From Protostelium mycophagum (lineage: Eukaryota > Evosea > Variosea > Protosteliida > Protosteliaceae): 64,000 nt of DNA. This document shows positions 11,939 to 22,000 of this stretch, piece after piece (position 1 is the first letter of the stretch; the number at the start of each line of letters is the position of its first letter). Both the position numbers and the translations under genes were made by a program. The notes under the pieces were generated by a model. It saw only the letters and a list, made by a program, of their open reading frames with translations, did no database searches and had not been told where the DNA came from. The DNA is taken from the NCBI GenBank assembly GCA_002081555.1, contig KV920898.1, positions 29,367-93,366 on the forward strand, given 5' to 3'.

Positions 11939-12476
11939 TTACTTGGCGCTGCCCTCCTTGCAGGAAACGACTTGCTCAATTCCAAGAGCTCCGAGGACGG
12001 TGGCGGTGATGTCCTTTCCGTCGGCGAAGAGAGACTTGAGCTGCTCTCCAACTTCTCCCTCAGGGACCTTGAGGTCGGACTTGAGCTCTCCGTCAGAGTT
12101 CATCAAAGAGACGAAACCATCGTCGGTGATATCGACGACCTAGAATAATGAGAAGACCGTTAAGAGGAAAAGATTTGATTGAAATGACAAAGAAAAGGGA
12201 GAAACTTACAGTGAACTCTTGTCTGGTGACCTCAGGGACGTCCATGTTGTGGGTGGAGGGAGAGAGATCCTCGTACTTTCTTCCAGTGAAGATGTCGATA
12301 CCGACAAGGTGGACCTTGGCGTGTCCGTGCTTTCCAGTCTTGGAGGTGGACATATCGACGATCTTGCAGGGGAATCCCTTGATGACGACGAATCCGTTCT
12401 TTCTCAAAGAAGAGCACTGTGCGGGGAAAGTCTTGGAGGCTCCAGAGGATGCCTGGGTGAATTCTTCGTCGGCCAT
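11939..12476 (-). CDS. eIF5A: Eukaryotic translation initiation factor 5A
   Basis: eIF5A relieves ribosome stalling and needs hypusine on one lysine. Exons 12210-12476 and 11939-12139 join in frame to a 155-residue protein, the usual family length. The hypusine loop reads [14 protein letters not shown] with the modified Lys in TGKHG. Other hallmarks are [21 protein letters not shown] and [10 protein letters not shown], then the OB-fold C-terminal half ([13 protein letters not shown]). It ends in CKEGSAK. The single intron is 70 nt (12140-12209), with donor gtaagt and acceptor ctag. Deoxyhypusine synthase and hydroxylase are not in this window. Confidence 0.97.
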
Positions 12477-13775
12477 CTATTTACATGAGAAAGTTGTTCA
12501 GGAGATGCAATGATGAAATAAAGAGATCATCTCATCTTGAAAGCACATGATCATGACAGAGTACTGACCTTGCTGCTGTGGTTTTGGTCTCTTTGGTCAG
12601 AAAATAAAAACAAAACAGATGACCACCTGTCTACATTTCGGAGTTCTGCATATATTCCTTCGTAGATGTGGCAGTGAAAACTTTCCTTGTCGACAATGCG
12701 ACAACACAAAGAACGCGAATGGGAATCAGATGAGAACGATGTATGGAAGACGACTTTTTGCTGTTTTATGAGACAATAAAAGGATGAAGAGCGTTCAGAC
12801 CGTTTTTGGATACGATTTGCTGCAGCGGTTGTTGTCGTAACGCACCAATGACTCGATGTTTCAATAGAACAAAGATTTGTGTACAAACAGAAGTCAAGAT
12901 TGCAATAATATGATGTTCGATTTTATTGGTTATTAAGAGCTCTGCAGAGTGTTATATTGCGTTGTCCTCAAAGAAGTTGCGGCTTGGGCGTTAAGAAGAG
13001 GTCTCGTTGTATTTCGACCGTTGAATAAAACTGGCGGGAAAAATTTCGCTTTAGAACTCCGAAATATTTATCCATCACCGGATCACCAACGGCAAGCAAC
13101 GGAATGAGACCAATAAGGCATTACCACTTCTTCAAAACACCTTCATGTTTTATATCTTCTTTCAGAGAGAGTGGGATTGAAAGTGAGTGGTTCATGCAAT
13201 ACAGATATGGACATACACTTATGAAGTCTTTGATCCCAATAACCTACATGTTGATGGTATCGGCTGAACGATTGAAAAACGGGACCGACCAGAAATCTCG
13301 ACCTAAGATTCAAGATCTATCGTAAAGGATCCCTTTCCTCTTCTACTGGGTCGATAACTACTCCGAAATAACTTTCAAGCCCGTTTCTCCATCGTTGATC
13401 TCTCATATCTCATAAGGTAAATGAGGGAGTAGAAGAAGCTCATTTAGGTGCCAATGAAAATTTAGGAAGGATGGAAAGTATCCGTCGACTAGGTCACCCA
13501 TCCTGGAAGTCCGACTTGAAAGACTCGAGGATACATCAATCCCGCCGGTTGTCCAACAGTCGATGGGCTCCACATGGAAGATTTGCATTTTCCACCTTCA
13601 CATGAATTGAGACTGACATAAGCAAGGTCCTTGGCTCAATTGAAGAGGTATTTTCCACGATGAAACGACGCATGAACTTTGTCTTGGCCAGATCCGCCGA
13701 AATCCGAAGCTCCTGGGGTGCCTTGACCCAACACAAATTTGATTATATCAAACACATAAATCGATTCTACAACCT
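12477..13775. other. Intergenic region upstream of eIF5A, no supportable gene
   Basis: About 1.3 kb between the eIF5A start and tRNA-Phe. It probably holds the eIF5A promoter and 5' UTR. GGCGGGAAAAA at 13033-13043 is an E2F-like core. Plus ORF 13104-13325 and minus ORFs 13403-13736 show no family features. A 16-base match to the 5S rRNA internal control region at 13489-13503 is not backed by a 5S fold. Confidence 0.5.
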
Positions 13776-13848
13776 GCCGCAATAGCTCAGTTGGGAGAGC
13801 GTTAGACTGAAGATCTAAAGGTCACGTGTTCGATCCACGTTTGTGGCA
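13776..13848 (+). tRNA. tRNA-Phe: tRNA-Phe (GAA)
   Basis: A 73-nt cloverleaf with no intron. The acceptor stem is GCCGCAA/TTGTGGC with discriminator A. The D-arm is TAGCTCAGTTGGGAGAGC (A box). The anticodon loop CTGAAGA gives GAA. The T-arm holds GTTCGATCC (B box). CCA is not encoded. A TCTACAAC octamer (13766-13773) ends 2 nt upstream, and a T-rich run follows downstream. Confidence 0.97.
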
Positions 13849-14365
13849 AAAAACTCCTTTTTATGTAAATTTTCCATCCTTTTGGAACCAAAACTCAAGA
13901 AAGACAGTTTTTTTGACTTTCAAGTCGTCAAACATTTCACAAGAATAAAAAACTTACTTGATGTTTCCAAAATAGTCTTAGATCAATATTTTTATCATGA
14001 TTTCGATTCGGGAATAAATGGATCATTACCAAGATCACCAGTGCGTCATCATCCTCTCGGTCATTCTTCGTTAGAACTAATTTCAGCTTGATTTTTGTAA
14101 TTGAATCAATTAAACATGATCAATAGAGTGTGTTCTTCTGGTTTGCGGTTGTGGCTTTGTTTTCAGCAATACTCGATCAAGCAACACAAACATTGGGGTA
14201 GAAAATGCACATGAACACACTCTCCAGACTTTAGAACACAATTTCATATATGATATTTGTACAGGACCAATGGATCAGGTTCCGGGAATACCGGGACTGT
14301 TGTAGATAACTGTACGTAAATGAAACAGAACCTCCCGAATTCATTCTTGACGGTTGGCCTCCACG
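13849..14365. other. Gap between tRNA-Phe and the acyltransferase gene
   Basis: AT-rich, about 500 bases. ORF 13843-14091 shows no family features. It probably holds the tRNA terminator (T-run near 13857) and the promoter of the plus-strand gene at 14366. One GTTGTAGA octamer is at 14300-14307. Confidence 0.5.
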
Positions 14366-17300
14366 ATGTCGTCGGTCTTCGGCACTATCAAGAAGAAGAT
14401 TCAAGCAGAGACGTCCAATTTAGTCAACGAGATCAAGCAGAGTAAATCAAACACAGCATGTCCAGAGATATTGCTTGATCCTTCATCTTACGTGAGTATC
14501 ACATCTATTGCGATCTGCTGATCACAGATAGTACTGGGAGCAGGCCATTTTAGATCAACATTTCGTCGAGAACATCAGACTACACAGGACTCATATTAAT
14601 GCCAGAGTGCCTGATGCTTCGGGCCAGACTCTATTACAGGTTTGATCACCATTTCGAGTGTGATTCTCAAAGATGATCAGGTTGCTGCGTCACATGGCAG
14701 AGAAGACATTATAATGTGAGCTCTTAGACAAACAACATGATTGACATCGAATAGAGCGTTGTCTGAGGTATGCGAACCTCATCAGTATGGAATCGACGAT
14801 GTGGATAGAAACGGTTGGACAGGTAACTCTAATTCGACAATGATGACGATGTATTGTTCCTGAATCACCAGAACATAAACTCTTATGTACAATTATGACC
14901 TGACACACCTCTCAGCATTGCACATTGCTTGTGCTGCTGCACAGTTCACTGCGGCTGGTGCGTTGATTGAAAGCAGAGCGAACGTAAATGCGAAGAATCA
15001 TGATGAGAATACTCCTCTCCATTACATCGTCAGACACACAAGTAATGAACATATTTTTCGTTGGATTTCCATGAAATCATATTGAACAATCCTCAGCACT
15101 TGACGTTGGGTATATTTTGAAGCAAATGAAGAGTAGAGGCGCCGACTGGGACGCTAGTGTCAGTATTTTTATAGATTTTTATTTTTGTTCAAAAAATGAA
15201 TTAATCATTATTTTTTTTGCAAGTTTTATTTCTGATAGTATTTCAGAACCACAAAGGGGAGACAGCACTCCATTTTGGTAAGAACAATAAATAATAATTA
15301 ATCTTGGAAGAAATCTCAACAAACCGAGAGAACATATAAAGTGAAACACTGAAGAGAATGATTATGGGATTGACAGATAATAACGATCCCACAGCTTGTT
15401 TATCTGGATCACTAGAGACCATCAGATTCTTGATGAGACAAGGTGCAAACTCTGACGCTGAAACCTGGTACACCTTTTTAAAGTATCACTCGAACATTTC
15501 CTTGTAAAGAGAACAGAACGCTACGGCACAGCCGCAACCCTTGTCCATGTTTCTGGCAATAGTTTTTTCAGGAATTTTTCATTCACAAAGTTTCATTTCA
15601 AATTAAAAAATCACAAATAAATATATTCTTTCACATACTCCACAAAGACTGGAGAATTGACCACACTCAGTGGCTTCGAACCTAAATCTCCCGCGATCGG
15701 AGATTTTCAGTTCGGACCATCTCGAGATCGATCTGAAGATCTGCCTCCACCCCCCGATGGAGTGGGTGTTCCGGGAACACCGCAGGTGGTCAGAAAAGGA
15801 GAGAAGCCGATGAATTATGCGATGCAAGGAGACCCTGAGAGGGCAAAGAAGGTAAGGATCTAACTATTTTATTGTAAATTATTTATATTTTATATTTAAA
15901 TATTTATATTTTATATTTAAATATTTATCTTGACATTTTCTGGCCATTTTTTACCATTGAATGTTGTTCACAAAATAAAATCAACTATTCGTCTTGAAGA
16001 GTTCAGACAATACGATTATCCATAATCAATACAACAATATAAAAATACCAACAAAAATATTCACTCAAAGACATTAAGGTACTACAAGTGATCACAGAGC
16101 AACGCGAGTTGAAGATGTCTATGTCGATATCAGAGGAGGTACCCGTCACTCCCATAATCGAAACGATCAAACCGAGCAAATTATTGGAATCATCACTAGA
16201 CATCGAAGATGATGAGGAGCCTCCTGAGGCCGGAGAAGTGAGCATCTTTTGATTATATTTTTGAATTTCTAAATTTGCATAAAGAATGAATTCAATGGTG
16301 GAAAAAAATATATGAATATATTTATTTATTGGTCTAGATAACTTCACCCAAGTTAGGATTTGTTCCAGTCGCAGCCTTCGAATCAAACAAGGTATTTCCA
16401 TCCTCCATAAAAGATTCAAAATAATTTCTTCAAACTTTGATTTCTGAAGAACCAATAGCTATCCCCCGTTGTGTTGGTGCCGGGACTCTGTTCTTCAGCT
16501 TTAGAGGTGTGGCAGTCTCCTTGGAATAGGAAAGGAAATATGAGTTGGCATAGATCTAGACTGTGGCTCAGTGTCGCAAAGCTGGGCAAGCAGAAGGTCA
16601 CAATATTCGTATTTTCGGATGTGAATGTATTCTCTTCTGGAGTGAAAATATACGGTGAAGATGACGTGTTTTAATATTGTACAGAAACATTGGTTAAAAC
16701 ATTTCATGTTGAAGGACGGATGGCAGGACCCACCACGTGAGCAGATTTATTTTTATTAAATAATCTCATCTTTCTAATTAACAATCCTTCGTGTATTTCT
16801 CGACACATTTGTATTTTATTATGCGGCAGAGCCGCAACCTTTGTTTTCTGAAAATAAAATAAATGTTCACATTTTCCAGACGTAAAGGTGAGGCCTGTGG
16901 ACGGGCTTCACGGTATAGACTTCCTCTCAGAAGACATGCTCGTGAGAGACGCCACATTTGTTTTCTCTCATCTCATCGCACATCTCTCAACTCTGGGATA
17001 TGACTCCAAATCAATGACAGCCGCAACTGTATGTTTTTATTTATTTTCAAATTTATTTTCAATCTATTTTCATTTCCAAACTAGAATTCATTTTATCTCA
17101 AAAAGATTTTCGCCAAAAAGCTTTGAGAATAAATTCGTGATTGAATATTTATTTAGTATGACTGGAGAATACCGCCTAGTAAATTAGAAGAGCGTGACAA
17201 GCAATTCACCAAGATGATGGGGATCATCGAGACGCAAGTCAGAATGAATGAAGAGAGGCCTGCCGTCATCATCGCACATTCTATGGGTAAATCCATCAAT

Positions 17301-18781
17301 CTATTTGCGAAAAATGACGTCGGTGAAAATATTCCGGAATCTTGCTCAGTGTTTGACGGTCAACGACAAGATGCACGAATAGACCAACAATATTTTCATG
17401 TTTGCGGAAAAGCCGCAACCAATTCTGCAGTTTCTGAAGAAGTTAGGTAATAGGATGATACATTACTTTCTACATTGGGTGAAGAGAGAGCACGGTCAAG
17501 AGTGGATCGACAAGTATATAGATACATTCGTCGCAATCGGGGCCCCGTGGCTCGGTTCTTTCAAGACGGTCAGGGGGACGGTAAGAAGCCATGACATGAT
17601 GTCATTGTGATGCATGTGACAAAAGAATCATGGTATGATATCACGTTTATACATATAGGTGGTTGGTGAGAAATTTGGGCTAGATTTATTTTTGAGTGAT
17701 GAGGAGGGTGTTAAGATCTGTAGATCTACTGGTTCAAGTGAGTCATGTCATCACATCGTGTCATCATGACATCTTAATGACATGCAAAGTGGCGTGGTTG
17801 TTCCCATTGCGCATGGACTTGATGAATCACACAGAATTATCTTACATTCGGAGACCACAGTCTTCATCAGATGCACCGTATGTATTTTATATCATTTTGG
17901 GTCCAATTCTGCTGTCATTCTCTTCTCTTCGTGAAGAATGAAGACGATCATTTTATTTTAATGAATAAAATCATCGTCTTCATCAAAATCTTTAGGTGAA
18001 ATTGATATTTGCTCAGAATCCGCACTGAAGTGGATGCACTCAAAAACTTCGAGCCTCATTCATTACGAGTATGTCTATCTCATCAAATTGATTACAACCT
18101 GTTGATCGTGTGCAGAAAACATTCATGATTGCTGGGGCCACAAACATGTGGGATATGTTTGAGAAATATTACAAACAAGACGAGTTGTTCTGGGACATTC
18201 AGATGTTTCAGAGCGATGAAGAGAAGGTAGTCTTATCAAATGATTGGCAGAAAAACACATCTTTTACGGCGAAGCTGTACTTGTGGTGATTGACACACAA
18301 CAGGAGGAGATGGCACAAGGTATGAAAGTACTGAGCATGCCACCTGTGAAGAAATTGGTGTGCATACACGGTAAAAACGTGAAGACCGAGGTCTGCTTTT
18401 TCTTCAAACGAGATAAGAAGAACGGTGGACTAGCATTAGATTCCTCTGCGAATTTAGAGATGGATGGAATCACTGTCAGGAACGGCATAGGATATGAGTC
18501 CAAAAACACAGAACAAAAAGTCACAGGGAAGCGCGGAAGGTGAGAAGCTCACGTGAAATTGCGGTTTCTTAACGCGAGGATCACGGTTAACAAGCGTAAA
18601 AACTGAGATCTTCAGTGGTGATGGAACGGTGTCTTATATGAGTTTGAATTACCCAACTTACTGGCGTGACGAGCACCCACAAGCAAAGATAGAGATGTAC
18701 GAGATAGAGGGAGCAGAGCACAGAGATATACTTCAGAACAAGCAACTCTTCTCTTACTTGGATAATTTGTTGAAGAGATGA
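14366..18781 (+). CDS. Ankyrin-repeat LCAT/PDAT-like acyltransferase
   Basis: N-terminal MSSVFGTIKKKIQAETSN is followed by ankyrin repeats (DRNGWTALHIACAAAQ, NTPLHYIVRHTS, KGETALHF, ETIRFLMRQGAN). A disordered linker leads to an LCAT/PDAT alpha/beta-hydrolase domain: LSPVVLVPGLCSSALE, the lid region LWLSVAKLG, FVFSHLIAHLSTLGYD, YDWRIPP, the nucleophile elbow VIIAHSMGN, AIGAPWLGSFKTVR, then SGDGTVSYMSLNYP (catalytic Asp) and EIEGAEHRDIL (catalytic His). The triad Ser/Asp/His is intact. Family members move an acyl chain from a phospholipid to a sterol or diacylglycerol, or act as phospholipases. I see no signal peptide, so a cytosolic-facing enzyme tethered by ankyrin repeats is possible (inference). 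About twenty short introns interrupt it; one near 17280-17450 carries a GCGG hairpin. Confidence 0.88.
15881..15928. repeat. 21-bp AT tandem repeat in intron
   Basis: Two perfect copies of a 21-bp unit starting ATTTATATTTTATATTTAAA (15881-15901, 15902-15922) and a partial third. It lies in an intron of the ankyrin-acyltransferase gene. Confidence 0.85.
16822..16836. repeat. GCGG palindrome (dispersed hairpin)
   Basis: TGCGGCAGAGCCGCA, perfect arms, in an intron of the ankyrin-acyltransferase gene. A degenerate copy (TGCGGAAAAGCCGCA) is near 17403. Confidence 0.9.
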
Positions 18782-19070
18782 TGTTATTTAAATAAAACAA
18801 GTTTTCTGGTCTGCTATTCACAAAATCATCATCACTTCAGGGTACAGAGATATATTGTTGCAGGATTGAAAGTAATTGGCAATTAGAACAGCATCACATA
18901 AGCCATAGGATAGCAGAGTTGATCCACAATTATGCAGTAAGATTAGTATCAGGAGAATGGCATCCAGAGATAGTAAAGGTGTAGGATAGTAGAGTAGATC
19001 CATCAGTTCTCGTGATGGTGAGAGTTGGTATGATTCACATAAAAATGACACTTGATATTTGTGACTATAT

Positions 19071-22000
19071 TCAAACATACAGGTGGTAATCCTTGCATTG
19101 CCGCTCCAAATTTCTGACCACTTCTGACATGGTCGGCCTCTTTGACGGTATGCTGTGGCTGCACGCTCTCAGAAGCGAACCAAACTCTCGTGGCATGTCC
19201 TTCGGTAGCTCTGCACTCTGTGTTAGATGTGTTCTGGTTTCTTTTTTCGTGGCAAGATGATACATCGCGGCTCCTGCGCAATGATTAAATTGAATATATA
19301 TTATATCTTTGATTTGAACTGTACCAAAAGAGTAGACATCTGCTGCTGTATTGAAAGGCCTCCGAAGAGATGTTTCTGGGGCCTGTGTTTCATTAAGAAT
19401 TAGCTTAAGAGTAGCACTTTACGAATTTTAAATCAAATAAGTGAAAATGCACGTACCGACCAGGGCGGAGCGTTTTTGTATTCTTCTGCGTTGTCAGGAA
19501 GGGGCCACAGATCTGTCACTGGTGCTGCACTGTCAAGGATAACTATTTTCACGACTTTGTTGTCGACAATATAACTGGAGCTGCAGAAGATTCAATTTAC
19601 GAAAGAATATTGAGCTTTTATGCCAATATTTCAGAGAATTTAATCGAATGAGATTACCATTGTAAAGCTCTATGCACTATGTTCTTAGAATGTAACATCT
19701 CCAGTGCTCGGGCCATTTGCAATGCGTAATAATACTGTCCTGACCAATCAGAAGGCCATCTTACGGACAATAACCACTCCGACATCTCAACACCCTCTAT
19801 CTTCTCTGTGGAAGATTAACATATAAATATCCCAGAGGAAACCACAAGATGACGAAACATCACCGATAACAATGAGGGAGCGATATCCGAAATCCACCAC
19901 ACCGTAACATCTCACAATATTCGGGTGTCTAAGTACGGTAAGTAGCGTGTACTCTCTCTCTATCCTGTCCGTGGTCCTGTCTTCAAAGTGCCGCATGATG
20001 ACGCAGACGGATATCGGCTCAGTCTCTTCGGGTAATTTCAACGTGGCGTTGTACAAGCTTCCAACCGTTGTGACGCCATCGATTGGAACTGTTTTGAATT
20101 TGAATTTTGAAATCTCAGAAAGACCGCGAAGATAAACGAGAAATAGAATAAATACCTCCCACAGTCAGATTTTCTGATGGTATTTTTCTGACGCATTGGA
20201 TGGAGTGCCTCGCGGCGAAGGTTAAGAATGCGTCCAATGATAATTCACTCGCGTAAACGATCTGAATAGCACTATGATCCCCCTCTATGATCCCATCATT
20301 CATCTCATTCATTACTTTATACGATCTGCCACATATAGATGTTGCAGCAAAGCATAAAGACGTGCTGGGTATATCCCGCTTCATATAAATGGATGCTGCG
20401 GCTCTCCACAGAAAAGACGAGATTTTTCACAGAAAGATTCACGATTCGTAGTTTTAAGATAAAAGAAAACAGTTTCACTCCATGCCACAAATAAAATGTA
20501 AAAATCTCACCAATAAAACTGTACTTCGCGAGAGTCCTCGCTGCTGCGATTTGAACGTCCAGTCCATATTGTTTTTTCGATGTCCCTGATAGTCCTATGA
20601 AAATCAAAAATGGTTGTTTCATTTCGACAAAGAGACGGGTCATGACAATGATAAAGAGTTTTGGTCGTTTACACAGATCTTGTATTTCATGTGTACAATC
20701 ACATTTGTTGCGGCTTCGCCGCGATAGACCAAAAATTTTATCCAGAAATTCAATTCTTTTTAATGGAAGAAATTAAAGCACAAAAATAGTTGTTTTATAA
20801 TGAAAATCACCTTGTAGTACGGATAAAGAGGATGATATCGTGCTCATGAAACCACCACTGCCCGTGGGCGTGGAGTCCGGCCTTATGAGTGTGCACAGAT
20901 ATTGTAACTCTTAACTCATCAGAAAACAATCATTTTCGACATGATGCTATCAGGCGAATAAAAATATAAATGATAATAATTGAGTATCTACAACTCACCA
21001 GCATCGTCAAGGAAACCTCTCTCGTCTATTTTTCCCGCCAAAATTTCTTTTATAAACCATTGGCCCATCTCATCTTTCTTGGAAACTTCCTTGTCTAAAA
21101 TAAAATGTTCGTGTGTCATCGCATCACTCCCCCGCCCCACCTGTACACGTCATCATTACGTATATAGATTTGTAGACGATCTCTTTTTCATATGATACGA
21201 TTTCGAGTAATGATTATGGACTTACATCAACGTGTAGCGGTGCGTCTCTGTACTGGTGATTGATCTCTACAACTTGCCACCGAATCCAGGCCTTAACCAT
21301 CTTGACAGCTGATGTCTTTATGATATCTCCTCCGTACATCCAGACCCCCGGGGTTACGATCATCTACAACGCTCAGTATTTTTATCTGCAGAAATTTGAA
21401 TTTTGAATTACCGTGATGGGTGGGCCTATGGCGTAATAGTTACGGTTGTGGGCATTTATCGTCGTCAGCGCACTCCAGATTCCTTCATATGCATTTTTAT
21501 TCTTATGTGAGATTCTGGAGCAAACATAGACGAGGTAGTCATAACAACCTTTCAAAGTCAACAAACCAAAATTATATTTGATTTTAATAAAACACATTCC
21601 ATGTTTGCCACAAGACCACAATTATTTTATTATTATTGTGGTTTTGTGTTACGCAACAAAAAAATCATTTTGTTGCAAAAAATAAATTTTCTTCATTCTG
21701 GAATTCGCGGCTTGATCGCAACAAAAATAATTCAAAAATTTATATATTTGGAATATATTCTCACTTGATAGTTCTCTGAGTGGTAAAATAAACGAAGAGA
21801 ATAATGTCATCTCCCCCAGATATTGATGTCTAATTCTGTCTTGTATCATACCAATCACCTCCACTCCGAAATAGCTGCGGTAATCAATTTTTAACCAAAT
21901 ATAATGACTTTTATTCACCAAAGATCAGCCGAAAAGTGCGTTTTTTGTGAAAAAAACCGCGAGCCAAAATTTTCAAATGTTTTGTTCTGGTATTTTGAAG

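Noticed and set aside
12551-12886. 111-residue minus ORF upstream of eIF5A
   Set aside because: Low-complexity Ser/Thr content, no splice or family signal; it lies in the likely eIF5A promoter.
13489-13503. Match on the minus strand to GGATGGGTGACC, the 5S rRNA internal control region
   Set aside because: The flanking 100 bases do not form or resemble a 5S rRNA; neither the A box nor the terminal stem is present.
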